From JBMHDN01 sp049889355 (lineage in GTDB: Bacteria > Pseudomonadota > Alphaproteobacteria > Puniceispirillales > Puniceispirillaceae): DNA of 64,000 nt. This document shows, piece by piece, positions 8,672 through 16,915 of this stretch. The notes below the pieces were generated by a model that was not told the DNA's origin, made no database searches, and saw only the letters and a program-made list of their open reading frames with translations. The DNA lies in NCBI GenBank assembly GCA_049889355.1, contig JBMHDN010000029.1:21308-85307 (forward strand). Direction: 5' to 3'. Numbering within the stretch: the stretch's first letter is position 1; the number at the start of each line of letters is the position of its first letter. Both the position numbers and the translations under genes were made by a program.

Positions 8672-9478
8672 ATGGATTTTTTGAAAATGCATGGCCTTGG
8701 CAATGATTTCATTGTTTTGGATGCCCGCCAGCATGGGCTGGATATGGGGCCGGAACGCGCACGCCTGCTCGCCGACAGAAAGCGCGGGATTGGCTGTGAT
8801 CAAATCATGCTTCTGAAAAAGAGTGATGAGGCCGATATTTTCCTTGAGATGTGGAATGCAGATGGCGATACGGTTGGGGCTTGTGGCAATGGCACACGCT
8901 GTGTGGCGGCCTTGATGCTAGATGAAACAGGTGCTGATACCGTTTCTATCCAGACAGAAGCCGGGATTTTATCTGCCTGGTCTGAAGCAGGTGAAATTGC
9001 AGTGAATATGGGGCCGGCACGCCTGGGTTGGTCAGATATTCCATTGGCAACAGAAATGGATACAGCCGCTATCACCTTAGATGGGTTTGATTTGCCGCCA
9101 GCTATTGGCGTTTCGATGGGCAATCCACATATGGTGTTTTTTATCGATGATGCAGATGCGATTGATGTGGCCAGCCTTGGCCCACAAATCGAAACACATG
9201 CTCTTTTTCCTGAGCGCACCAATGTGGAATTTGTCCACCAGCTGGGTCCGGATCACTGGCGTATGCGGGTTTGGGAGCGCGGGGTTGGCATCACCGAGGC
9301 CTGTGGCTCCGGGGCTTGTGCAGTGGCAGTGGCGGCGGCGCGGACTGGCCGCGGTGGGCGCCGAAGTGTGGTGGCCTTAGATGGCGGATCGCTCACCCTC
9401 ACCTGGCGTGAGGATGGGGATGTGATTATGCGCGGGCCAACGGCGATCAGCTTTAAAGGTCAGATCAGCGATGTCTGA
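8672..9478 (+). CDS. dapF: Diaminopimelate epimerase
   Basis: A 268-residue two-base epimerase converting LL- to meso-diaminopimelate for lysine and peptidoglycan. Both catalytic cysteines are present: Cys71 in ACGNGTRC and Cys211 in EACGSGAC. The N-terminus MDFLKMHGLGNDFIV is typical. The frame is open from 8597, but GGAGG at 8663-8667 fits ATG 8672 (four-base spacing) better than ATG 8669. The 3' end overlaps mtaB by eight bases. Confidence 0.95.
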   Translation: MDFLKMHGLGNDFIVLDARQHGLDMGPERARLLADRKRGIGCDQIMLLKKSDEADIFLEMWNADGDTVGACGNGTRCVAALMLDETGADTVSIQTEAGILSAWSEAGEIAVNMGPARLGWSDIPLATEMDTAAITLDGFDLPPAIGVSMGNPHMVFFIDDADAIDVASLGPQIETHALFPERTNVEFVHQLGPDHWRMRVWERGVGITEACGSGACAVAVAAARTGRGGRRSVVALDGGSLTLTWREDGDVIMRGPTAISFKGQISDV

Positions 9479-10751
9479 GGGCAAAGGTGCGAATCGTCCG
9501 GAAATGGTGAGTTTCGGATGCAGGCTCAATATTTGGGAATCAGAAGTGATGCGCAGCCATGCCGAGGCGGCTGGTCTCAATAATGCGGTGATTATCAATA
9601 GCTGTGCTGTGACTGCAGAGGCTGAAAAACAAGCGCGCCAGCAAATCCGCAAAATAAAGCGTGAAAAGCCAGAAGCCCGTATTATCGTCACCGGCTGTGC
9701 GGCCCAAATCCACCCTGAGCTGTTTGCTGAAATGCCAGAAGTTGCACAAGTGATCGGCAATCACGACAAATTACAAGCTGACACCTGGCAAGGTCTGCGT
9801 GATGGGCTCTTGGCCCCAACCCATGTAACAGATATGTCTGAGTTGCGTGAAGTAGCCAGCCATATGTTAGAGAATTTCAGCGATCACACACGTGCATTCC
9901 TGCAAGTTCAGCAAGGCTGTGATCACCGCTGCACCTTTTGCATCATCCCTTATGGACGTGGTCCCTCGCGTTCGGTGGGAATTGGGGCGGTGATTGAGGC
10001 AGCGCGCCGGATGCTGGATAATGGCGCACTGGAAATTGTCCTGACTGGTGTGGATATCACCAGCTGGGGCGGGGATTTGCCAGGTCAGCCAAAATTAGGC
10101 GCGCTGGTGCGAAAAATTCTACAAGAATTGCCTGATTTGCCACGCCTGCGCCTATCATCGCTTGATCCGGCTGAAATGGATTCAGAACTTATGGCCGTGC
10201 TGGCCACCGAAAAGCGGCTGATGCCACATTTGCATTTATCTGTTCAGCATGGCTCAGATATGATTTTAAAGCGGATGAAACGCCGTCATCTGGCACGTGA
10301 TGTTCAGCGTTTTGTTGATGAAGCACGCCGCCGCCGTCCAGATGTGGTGTTTGGTGCTGACATGATCACTGGTTTTCCAACAGAAACACAGGCAGATCAC
10401 CAGGCCAGTCTTGATCTGATCAACAAAGCCGGCATTACCCATTTGCATGTGTTCAGCTATTCGCCGCGCGAGGGCACACCTGCTGCCAAAATGCCGCAAA
10501 TTGACAGGGCGATTATCAAAGAGCGGACAGCCGCGCTGCGCGCGCTAGGCGATCAGATGCGTGCAGCGCATTGTCAAAAGCGAATCGCTGATACAGCCCA
10601 GCTTTTACTGGAAAAAGGCAATCAGGGTCATTTGGATTGCTTTACCAAAGCCTATTTGCCAGCCGGCCATGCGCTGATGCCGGCAGGTCATTTATGTGAT
10701 GTGCGTGTCTTGTCTATGAAAACAGACGGGGTTGAGGTGGAAATAATCTGA
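9471..10751 (+). CDS. mtaB: tRNA (t6A37) methylthiotransferase MtaB
   Basis: A 426-residue radical-SAM methylthiotransferase that adds a methylthio group to t6A at position 37 of ANN-decoding tRNAs. The N-terminal MTTase domain has cysteines in FGCRLN, INSCAVT and VTGCAAQ for one 4Fe-4S cluster. The radical-SAM cluster is CDHRCTFC (Cys150, 154, 157). A short TRAM-like end follows. MtaB is chosen over MiaB and RimO from the FGCRLN and INSCAVT patterns. It overlaps dapF upstream and ftsY by one base downstream. Confidence 0.92.
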   Translation: MSEGKGANRPEMVSFGCRLNIWESEVMRSHAEAAGLNNAVIINSCAVTAEAEKQARQQIRKIKREKPEARIIVTGCAAQIHPELFAEMPEVAQVIGNHDKLQADTWQGLRDGLLAPTHVTDMSELREVASHMLENFSDHTRAFLQVQQGCDHRCTFCIIPYGRGPSRSVGIGAVIEAARRMLDNGALEIVLTGVDITSWGGDLPGQPKLGALVRKILQELPDLPRLRLSSLDPAEMDSELMAVLATEKRLMPHLHLSVQHGSDMILKRMKRRHLARDVQRFVDEARRRRPDVVFGADMITGFPTETQADHQASLDLINKAGITHLHVFSYSPREGTPAAKMPQIDRAIIKERTAALRALGDQMRAAHCQKRIADTAQLLLEKGNQGHLDCFTKAYLPAGHALMPAGHLCDVRVLSMKTDGVEVEII

Positions 10752-11683
10752 TGAGCTGGCTGAAAAAACTGACATCCGGGCTGAAAAAATCATCTTCTGC
10801 TGTAACAGATCAGCTGGGCAGCCTGATAGGCCGCAATAAAATTGATGCCGATACCATCGAAGATTTGGAAGATAGCCTGATTGCAGCTGATTTAGGTGTA
10901 AATGCGGCTCAGGATATTGCTGCAAAACTCACCGCCATGCGCACCAAAACACCGATGGATGAAGACGGGGTTCGCGCCGCGTTGGGCGATCTGTTGCTGG
11001 AAAAACTGGCACCAGTGGAAGCACCGCTCCGACTGCGTGATGCAGGCCTGACAGTGATGTTGATGGTCGGGGTGAATGGGTCTGGCAAGACTACCACCTC
11101 TGGCAAAATCGCTGCGCGCTATGCTGATCAGGGCAAAAAAGTCTTGCTGGCAGCAGCAGATACCTTCCGGGTGGCGGCCATTGAACAGCTACAAGGCTGG
11201 GCCGCGCGAAGCGGGGTGGATGTGCTGGCCGGTGTGCAAGGCGGCGATGCGGCGGCCATTGCCTATCAGGCCCTGGAAAAAGCGCAGGCTGAAGATTATG
11301 ATCTGCTGGTCATTGATACAGCAGGGCGGCTTCAGAATCGCGCTGAATTGATGGATGAGCTGGCTAAGATTGTGCGGGTGCTGCGCAAGCTGGATGACAA
11401 TGTCCCGCATCACAGCCTATTGGTACTAGATGGTACAGTGGGTCAAAATGCGCTGGCCCAGACCAAATTATTCCAGCCTGTTGCTGATCTTACCGGCCTT
11501 GTGATCACCAAATTAGATGGGTCAGCCAAAGGCGGCGTGTTGGTTGCACTGGCAGATGCCTATGAACTGCCTGTACATCTGGTGGGTGTGGGTGAAGGGC
11601 GTTATGATTTGCTGGATTTTAATGCCAAAGCCTATGCTTATGCACTCGCCGGGGCAAAGCTGTCAGAAGAGCAGGCAGATTAA
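10751..11683 (+). CDS. ftsY: Signal recognition particle receptor FtsY
   Basis: A 310-residue SRP-receptor GTPase that docks Ffh-ribosome complexes at the membrane translocon. It is an NG-domain protein with GVNGSGKTTTSGK near residue 107, DTFRVAAIEQL, DTAGRLQN and TKLDGSAKGG. The acidic A-domain of E. coli FtsY is missing, leaving a short basic N-terminus (WLKKLTSGLKKSS), as in many alphaproteobacteria. It overlaps mtaB by one base. Its partner gene ffh lies 1 kb downstream on the same strand. Confidence 0.96.
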   Translation: MSWLKKLTSGLKKSSSAVTDQLGSLIGRNKIDADTIEDLEDSLIAADLGVNAAQDIAAKLTAMRTKTPMDEDGVRAALGDLLLEKLAPVEAPLRLRDAGLTVMLMVGVNGSGKTTTSGKIAARYADQGKKVLLAAADTFRVAAIEQLQGWAARSGVDVLAGVQGGDAAAIAYQALEKAQAEDYDLLVIDTAGRLQNRAELMDELAKIVRVLRKLDDNVPHHSLLVLDGTVGQNALAQTKLFQPVADLTGLVITKLDGSAKGGVLVALADAYELPVHLVGVGEGRYDLLDFNAKAYAYALAGAKLSEEQAD

Positions 11684-11703
11684 ATAGGGCCCCTTCAGAA
11701 GCT

Positions 11704-12492
11704 TTAAGCAAACCGGCTAGTCAGCCAATAGACCATGATGCCTAGATATTCATGAAAACTGGCTTTCAGCATCTGGTGGCTTTTCACCGGTTTAAACGAC
11801 CAGTCTGTACGATTTGGCAAGCTCATAAAATCGACAGGATAAGGGGTCATCTCTGGCCAGCCAGCGGCTCTGAACACCCCCATCGCACGCGGCATATGCA
11901 GCGCAGATGTAATCAGAATATAGCGCCCGTCTGGATTAAGCGGACCCAGCCTTTCTTTGCTGAAAACAGCATTTTCAAACGTGTTGCGGCTCTGATTCTC
12001 AAATTGAATGTAGCGTTGATCAATGCCAAGCTGGTCTAGCAATTTTTTGCTGATTTGATCCTCAGACCAGCCTGTGTGATTGAGCTGGCCTGAAAAACCC
12101 GAAATGATCAGCGGTATCTCTGGCATTTGGCGATGTAAGGCCAGTGCCTCTGTCAGCCGTTCAATCGCATTACCCAGTTGCGGCTGGCCAGTTTCAGCAG
12201 AGATCGCACCTGAGGATGTAAAGCCACCTAAAACAATGATGGCTTGTGCATCCGTGATATCGGCGGCTCTTTGTACCGGATAGTGATGTTCAAGCGGGCG
12301 CGCAATAAGCTGAGCAAAAGGCATTGTCCCATACAGAAAAAACAATAATGCCGCTGTGATAAAGCTGGGTTTTTGCCATCTGCGCATTTTGCGGATACGC
12401 CCGAACAGCCCGCCTAATATGAGCAATCCAGCCACATGTATCATCGGTTCTGTGACAAAACCTAAAATCTTTGAAAGAATAAAAAACATCAT
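11704..12492 (-). CDS. YdcF/ElyC-like DUF218 membrane protein
   Basis: A 262-residue protein with two N-terminal hydrophobic segments (about 1-30 and 45-65) and a DUF218 domain: AIIVLGG, RLTEALAL, IISGFSG, SRNTFENAVFSKE and LITSALHMPRAMGVF. E. coli ElyC, of this architecture, affects peptidoglycan and enterobacterial common antigen lipid-carrier metabolism. The precise role here is unknown. ATG 12492 is preferred over a TTG at 12507. It is a single reverse gene between the two SRP GTPase genes, converging with ftsY. Confidence 0.85.
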   Translation of the reverse strand: MMFFILSKILGFVTEPMIHVAGLLILGGLFGRIRKMRRWQKPSFITAALLFFLYGTMPFAQLIARPLEHHYPVQRAADITDAQAIIVLGGFTSSGAISAETGQPQLGNAIERLTEALALHRQMPEIPLIISGFSGQLNHTGWSEDQISKKLLDQLGIDQRYIQFENQSRNTFENAVFSKERLGPLNPDGRYILITSALHMPRAMGVFRAAGWPEMTPYPVDFMSLPNRTDWSFKPVKSHQMLKASFHEYLGIMVYWLTSRFA

Positions 12493-12598
12493 ATGAATCC
12501 AAAGCAAGGGCCGGTGTCTCTCTTTGATGCATAGCTGAAATAGAGAACATGCGCCAACCCATGAATTGAGACCAGCTTGCCTGACTATGCCTGTTTTC

Positions 12599-12629
12599 TT
12601 GACAGGTCAGCCAAAAAAGCGCATATACC
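12599..12629 (+). promoter_or_regulatory. Possible sigma-70 promoter for ffh
   Basis: A perfect TTGACA lies at 12599-12604. Possible -10 elements are CATATA (17-base spacer) or TATACC (19-base spacer). It sits about 120 bases before ffh in a 250-base gap with no gene. The -10 is weak. Confidence 0.4.
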
Positions 12630-12745
12630 AGCTCATATTCTGGCATGTCTAAACGCCTGGCCCTTGCGGGCTCCATCCGTCCTTGAAGTTTTCGAGCACG
12701 GGTGCGTTTTTGGTATGCGCTATTTTGAGCAGGTGAGCCCACGTC

Positions 12746-14284
12746 ATGTTTGACGGTTTGAAAGACAGATTACAGACGGTATTTTCCGGTCTTGGCAAGC
12801 GCGGCGCCCTTTCTGAAGGGGATGTTGAAGCTGCATTGCGTGAAGTGCGCATGGCCTTGCTTGAGGCCGATGTCGCGCTGCCTGTTGCCAAGCATTTCAT
12901 CGCCAGCATCAAAGAAAAAGCGATTGGTGCGACAGTCTTAAAATCTGTGCGCCCTGACCAGCAAGTGGTTAAAATTGTCCATGACGGGCTGACCGAGATG
13001 CTGGGCGGTGATGCCGCGCCGCTCAAGCTGGAGGTAACCCCGCCAGCGGTTATCCTGATGGCCGGTCTGCAAGGGTCAGGTAAAACCACTACCGCTGGTA
13101 AGCTGGCCAAAACGCTGATCGAAAAACAGCGCAAAAAAGTCTTTATGGCGTCATTGGATATGACTCGCCCTGCCGCGCGCGAGCAAATGCGTCTGCTGGG
13201 TGAAAATGCCGGCGCGGCCATTCTGCCCGAAGATGATAAAGCAACCCCGCTGGAGCTCGCGAAACGCGCCTTGAAATCAGCTGCCTTGCAGGGCTGTGAT
13301 GTGGTGATACTCGATACCGCAGGCCGCCTATCTGTTGATGAAGCACTGATGGGTGAATTGCGCGAGATCAAACAAGCGGTCAACGCCCATGAAACCCTGT
13401 TGGTCGCTGATGCGCTGACCGGTCAGGATGCGGTTCATACCGCGCAGATTTTCTCAGACCAGATTGGCGTCACCGGTATTGTGCTGACCCGCCTTGATGG
13501 TGATGCGCGTGGTGGTGCGGCCTTGTCGATGCGCCATGTCACCGGCTGTCCGATTAAATATGTCGGTGTCGGTGAAAAACAGGATGCGCTCGAAGCGTTT
13601 GACCCCAAGCGGATGGCCGATCGCATTCTGGATATGGGGGATGTGGTCGCGCTGGTGGAAAAAGCCGCTGAAGCGATCAATGAAGAAGAAGCGATGCAAA
13701 TGGCCGAACGGATGGCCAAAGGTCGCTTTGATATGAATGATTTCTTAAGCCAGCTGCGCCAGCTTCAGAAAATGGGCGGGCTTGGCGGATTGCTAGGCAT
13801 GCTGCCTGGTATCGGCAAAATGAAAAAGCAACTGGCCGCTGCCGGCATGGATGATTCTATGATCAAGCGCCAGGAAGCGATTATCCTGTCCATGACCAAA
13901 AAAGAACGTGTCTCTGTGGGCTTGCTCAATGCCTCACGGCGCAAACGAATTGCCGCTGGCTCAGGGACCACCGTCCAAGAAGTCAATAAGCTGGTCAAGC
14001 AATATCAGGATATGGCCAGAATGATGAAAAAAATGGGCGGCAAAGCCGGAGCCAAAGGCCTGTCAGCCTTGCTTGGCGGCGGTGGTATGGCTGGTGGCCC
14101 TGCTGGTATGGATGCCGGCGAGCTCGGTGGTGCCAGCGAAGCTGATCTGGCCAAATTGGCCCAGAAAATGGGTGCCGGAAAAGGTGGTCTCTCAGGCGGT
14201 CTTCCGGGCCTTGGAAATACGAATCCCTTTGGAGGGGCTGGCGGGTTTAACCCTGGCAGCTTGCCTCCCTTTAAGAAGAAATAA
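12746..14284 (+). CDS. ffh: Signal recognition particle protein Ffh (SRP54)
   Basis: A 512-residue GTPase that binds 4.5S RNA and signal sequences of nascent membrane proteins. It has an N domain, a G domain with GLQGSGKTTTAGK near 106, DTAGRLSVDE and TRLDGDARGG, and a methionine-rich M domain from about 300 with signal-binding and RNA-binding helices. The C-terminus is a long Gly/Met-rich tail ending PFKKK. Its stop codon lies in a hairpin (14281-14300) before rpsP. The 4.5S RNA gene itself is not in this window. Confidence 0.97.
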   Translation: MFDGLKDRLQTVFSGLGKRGALSEGDVEAALREVRMALLEADVALPVAKHFIASIKEKAIGATVLKSVRPDQQVVKIVHDGLTEMLGGDAAPLKLEVTPPAVILMAGLQGSGKTTTAGKLAKTLIEKQRKKVFMASLDMTRPAAREQMRLLGENAGAAILPEDDKATPLELAKRALKSAALQGCDVVILDTAGRLSVDEALMGELREIKQAVNAHETLLVADALTGQDAVHTAQIFSDQIGVTGIVLTRLDGDARGGAALSMRHVTGCPIKYVGVGEKQDALEAFDPKRMADRILDMGDVVALVEKAAEAINEEEAMQMAERMAKGRFDMNDFLSQLRQLQKMGGLGGLLGMLPGIGKMKKQLAAAGMDDSMIKRQEAIILSMTKKERVSVGLLNASRRKRIAAGSGTTVQEVNKLVKQYQDMARMMKKMGGKAGAKGLSALLGGGGMAGGPAGMDAGELGGASEADLAKLAQKMGAGKGGLSGGLPGLGNTNPFGGAGGFNPGSLPPFKKK

Positions 14285-14307
14285 GACAGCTTTGTCTTAT
14301 CTTGTTT
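14281..14307 (+). terminator. Hairpin over the ffh stop codon, possible attenuator
   Basis: Perfect 8-bp stem ATAAGACA/TGTCTTAT with a four-base loop, followed by CTTGTTT. It includes the ffh TAA and lies 34 bases before the rpsP start, so it could reduce read-through from ffh into the ribosomal genes. The T-run is interrupted, so termination may be partial. Confidence 0.5.
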
Positions 14308-14340
14308 CAAACGCCAAACTCTAGAAGAAGGAAAAGTGAA

Positions 14341-14799
14341 ATGGCATTGAAAATCAGATTGTCACGTGGTGGCTCAAAAAAGCGTCCTTTTTATCGCATC
14401 GTTGTTGCTGAAGCCTCAGCACCGCGTGATGGCCGTTATGTTGAGCGTGTCGGTCATTACAACCCGATGGTCGAAAAAGACAATGAACAGCGTCTGGTTG
14501 TAAAGGGCGAGCGCGTCCAATTCTGGATGGAGCGCGGCGCAAAGCCAACCGAGCGTGTGCAAAAGCTGCTGGCTTCTCTGGAACTGGCCAAGCCTGTTGA
14601 AATGCGCGATCAGCCTAAGAAATCAGCACCTGGCAAGAAGCGTGCTGAGCGTGAAGCAGAAGCTGCCGCCGCCGCCGCTGAAGCTGCTGAAGCTGCAGCA
14701 GCAGAAGCAGCCGCTGCTGCCGAAGCAGAAGCCGCACCAGCTGAAGAAGCTGAAGCTGCACCTGCTGAAGAAGCCGCTGAGGAAAACGCTGAAGCTTAA
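14341..14799 (+). CDS. rpsP: 30S ribosomal protein S16, with acidic Ala/Glu tail
   Basis: The first 85 residues are standard S16 (MALKIRLSRGGSKKRPFYRI, GRYVERVGHYNP). S16 binds 16S rRNA early in small-subunit assembly. The protein runs to 152 residues because of a low-complexity tail from about 101 made of Ala and Glu. The frame is open from 14302, but ATG 14341 gives the canonical N-terminus and has GAAGGAAAAG before it. It heads the rpsP-rimM-trmD-rplS group. Confidence 0.97.
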   Translation: MALKIRLSRGGSKKRPFYRIVVAEASAPRDGRYVERVGHYNPMVEKDNEQRLVVKGERVQFWMERGAKPTERVQKLLASLELAKPVEMRDQPKKSAPGKKRAEREAEAAAAAAEAAEAAAAEAAAAAEAEAAPAEEAEAAPAEEAAEENAEA

Positions 14800-14821
14800 T
14801 CTGGCCTGAGTCGGGTCTGAT

Positions 14822-15385
14822 ATGTCTCGAGAAAGGCCTGATATGGCTGTCAGCTCTCAAGATGATCGTTTGATGATAGGTGTGATCACGGCCCCGCATG
14901 GCGTTCGGGGCCAGATCAAAATCAAACCTTTCACAGAGGATCTGGATGTGCTGACTGGTTATGGGCCGGTGAGCTTGGCTGATGGACAGGCATTGCGCCT
15001 GAAACAGACAGGCTTAGCAAAAGGCCAGCTGATTTGTTCGGCAACTGAAATCAAGGATCGCAATACGGCAGAGGCTCTAAAAGGAGCTGCGCTTTATATC
15101 GATCGCACTGTGCTGCCAGATTTGGCTGAGGATGAAGTCTATCAGGCTGATCTGCTCGGGGCAGAGGTTTCAGATATCCAGCACGGGGTTATTGGTCGCT
15201 GTATTGGCTTTTTCGATTTCGGGGCAGGTCCGCTGATTGAGGTAAAGCCAGATAAAGGTCAGAGTCTCTTTCTGCCTTTCCACCATCAGGTGATCGATGC
15301 GCTGGATGTATCAGCTGCGAAGATCAGACTGCATCTGCCAGATGGTCTGGTGAATGATGTGGAAGGGGATGCAGAAGAGATATAA
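14822..15385 (+). CDS. rimM: 16S rRNA processing protein RimM
   Basis: A 187-residue assembly factor that acts on the 30S head and binds S19. It has an N-terminal RimM beta-barrel (IGVITAPHGVRGQIKIKPFT) and a C-terminal PRC-barrel (EDEVYQADLLGAEV, LIEVKPDKGQSLFLPF). It starts 22 bases after rpsP, as in the conserved bacterial order. A second in-frame ATG at 14843 is an alternative start. It precedes trmD by 55 bases. Confidence 0.95.
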   Translation: MSRERPDMAVSSQDDRLMIGVITAPHGVRGQIKIKPFTEDLDVLTGYGPVSLADGQALRLKQTGLAKGQLICSATEIKDRNTAEALKGAALYIDRTVLPDLAEDEVYQADLLGAEVSDIQHGVIGRCIGFFDFGAGPLIEVKPDKGQSLFLPFHHQVIDALDVSAAKIRLHLPDGLVNDVEGDAEEI

Positions 15386-15440
15386 ATCTTTGGCCTAAAT
15401 CGGAAATACAACATCGAAAGATCAATATGGGAGGTTAAAA

Positions 15441-16202
15441 TTGGCAGATATAACGCCTTGGCAAGCCCATATCATCACGCTGTTTCCCGATATGTTCCCT
15501 GGCCCACTCTCTCAGGCTTTGGCTGGCAAGGCATTAAGTGAGGGGCTCTGGTCTATTGAGACCTATCAGCTGCGTGATTTTGCTTTGAATAAGCATCGCT
15601 CGGTTGATGATACCCCGATGGGGGGTGGTGCGGGGATGGTGCTGCGCCCTGATGTGATGTCAGGCGCACTTGACCATCTCGCTGATAAGGCAGGGCCTCG
15701 GCTTTATTTCTCGCCACGCGGACGGGTGCTGGATCAGGCCTTTGTGCATGAGCTGGCAGAAGGCCCGGGCGCGGTGATGGTCTGTGGACGCTATGAAGGG
15801 CTGGATCAGCGGGTGATCGATACCCACCAGCTGATAGAAGTGTCGATTGGTGATTACATTCTGGCCGGCGGAGAGATGGCTGCATTGGTCACGCTCGATG
15901 CGGTGGTCAGGCTTTTGGATGGGGTGATGGGTAATGCCCAGTCCTTTGCAGAAGAAAGCTTTGAGACAGGCTTGCTGGAACATCCGCTTTACACGCAGCC
16001 ACGCCATTGGGAAGGTCATGATGTGCCGGATATTCTGCTTTCTGGTCATCATCAGGCGATTGCAGATTGGCGGCAGTCAGAATCAGAAAAACTAACCGCT
16101 GAGCGGCGGCCTGATTTATGGGCACGCTATCGCGCGGAACATAGTCAGACGACAGCAAAGAAAATATCGCAGAAAATGCCACAGAAAATGCCACAGAAAT
16201 AA
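15441..16202 (+). CDS. trmD: tRNA (guanine37-N1)-methyltransferase TrmD
   Basis: A 253-residue SPOUT-class enzyme that methylates G37 of tRNAs with G36 and prevents +1 frameshifting. The trefoil-knot region shows VMVCGRYEGLDQRV and GDYILAGGE, and the N-terminus has TLFPDMFPGPLS and DDTPMGGGAGMV. The start is TTG 15441, with GGAGG seven bases upstream and no closer ATG. The last dozen residues are encoded by a 12-bp tandem repeat (KMPQKMPQK) beyond the normal end of the family. Confidence 0.95.
   Translation: MADITPWQAHIITLFPDMFPGPLSQALAGKALSEGLWSIETYQLRDFALNKHRSVDDTPMGGGAGMVLRPDVMSGALDHLADKAGPRLYFSPRGRVLDQAFVHELAEGPGAVMVCGRYEGLDQRVIDTHQLIEVSIGDYILAGGEMAALVTLDAVVRLLDGVMGNAQSFAEESFETGLLEHPLYTQPRHWEGHDVPDILLSGHHQAIADWRQSESEKLTAERRPDLWARYRAEHSQTTAKKISQKMPQKMPQK
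16161..16196 (+). repeat. 12-bp tandem repeat encoding the TrmD C-terminal tail
   Basis: Two exact AAAATGCCACAG units (16173-16184, 16185-16196) follow a diverged unit (16161-16172), in frame at the 3' end of trmD, giving repeated KMPQ. The first bases of the next unit continue into the stop codon. Confidence 0.8.
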
Positions 16203-16243
16203 CAGAATAGGCGCCAGAATAAGCAGAAGAAAAATGAAACCAG

Positions 16244-16287
16244 ACGCCGATTAAGAACCGAAGCCTGAAAAGGGCAGAAATCGGCGT
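16244..16287 (+). other. Inverted repeat upstream of rplS
   Basis: Perfect 9-bp arms ACGCCGATT (16244-16252) and AATCGGCGT (16279-16287) are separated by 26 bases in the trmD-rplS gap. Transcribed from trmD it would form a long-loop hairpin. No T-run follows immediately, so I do not call it a terminator. Confidence 0.5.
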
Positions 16288-16305
16288 AAATTTAAGAGAT
16301 AATGA

Positions 16306-16334
16306 TTGACAAAGTGCGGGCTTTGCTGTTTTAA
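16306..16334 (+). promoter_or_regulatory. Possible promoter for rplS
   Basis: A perfect TTGACA at 16306-16311 is followed, after 17 bases, by a poor -10 (TTTTAA, 16329-16334). It lies 27 bases before the rplS start. If real, the untranslated leader would be very short. A CGGGC/GCCCG inverted pair spans 16317-16344. Confidence 0.35.
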
Positions 16335-16360
16335 GAAGGCCCGATGAATGGAGACTGGAT

Positions 16361-16753
16361 ATGAATATCATCGACAGACTTGAACAACAGCAGATGAACG
16401 CCGCGCTCGATGCGCGCCAAATGCCTGAATTTGGCCCTGGCGATACCCTGCGTATCAATGTGAAAGTGGTAGAAGGCACACGCGAGCGTGTACAGGCTTT
16501 TGAAGGTGTGTGCATTGCCCGCAAAAATGACGGCCTTGGGTCTTCATTTACCGTGCGTAAGATTTCTTATGGTGAAGGTGTTGAGCGTGTGTTCCCGCTT
16601 TACTCACCAAAGATTCAGGATGTGGAAGTGGTGCGCCGCGGCCGTGTACGTCGTGCTAAGCTGTATTACCTGCGTGGCCGTACTGGTAAGGCTGCCCGTA
16701 TCGCTGAAAAGACTGTTACCAGAAAAACTGAGACGAAGACAGCTGCATCCTGA
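16361..16753 (+). CDS. rplS: 50S ribosomal protein L19
   Basis: A 130-residue large-subunit protein at the 30S-50S interface. Motifs include FGPGDTLRINVKVVEG-type residues (PEFGPGDTLRINVKVVEGTR), RKISYGEGVERVFPLYSP and LYYLRGRTGKAARI. A Lys/Thr-rich end follows. It closes the rpsP-rimM-trmD-rplS group and is followed by a strong terminator. GGAG lies nine bases before the ATG. Confidence 0.97.
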   Translation: MNIIDRLEQQQMNAALDARQMPEFGPGDTLRINVKVVEGTRERVQAFEGVCIARKNDGLGSSFTVRKISYGEGVERVFPLYSPKIQDVEVVRRGRVRRAKLYYLRGRTGKAARIAEKTVTRKTETKTAAS

Positions 16754-16806
16754 TTTCAGGACGGCGTGCTTTTCAAAGGTTTAGACATCTAAACACGCTT
16801 GGCAAG

Positions 16807-16840
16807 GCAGCCCTTCTGGTAAGAATGGGCTGCTTTTGTT
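16807..16840 (+). terminator. Rho-independent terminator after rplS
   Basis: Stem GCAGCCC (16807-16813) and GGGCTGC (16827-16833), followed by TTTTGTTTT. It separates the ribosomal group from leuC. Confidence 0.9.
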
Positions 16841-16915
16841 TTGAGGTCAGATGGCACCAGCCGCACCAACGCCTCACAATAGAAGCAAATTGAGTAAAAT
16901 CAGAGGGGAAATAAA

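Noticed and set aside
12508..12745. Possible 4.5S (SRP) RNA gene upstream of ffh
   Set aside because: The conserved GGAAGG/AGCA-type tetraloop region and symmetric loop are not present in this gap.
12649..13383. A 244-codon open frame on the reverse strand over ffh
   Set aside because: Ser/Ala/Arg-rich, no recognisable domain, and fully antisense to a strongly conserved gene; it is a by-product of codon bias.
15907..16524. A 205-codon reverse frame spanning trmD end and rplS start
   Set aside because: It covers two conserved genes and a noncoding gap, has no Shine-Dalgarno sequence and no recognisable motif.
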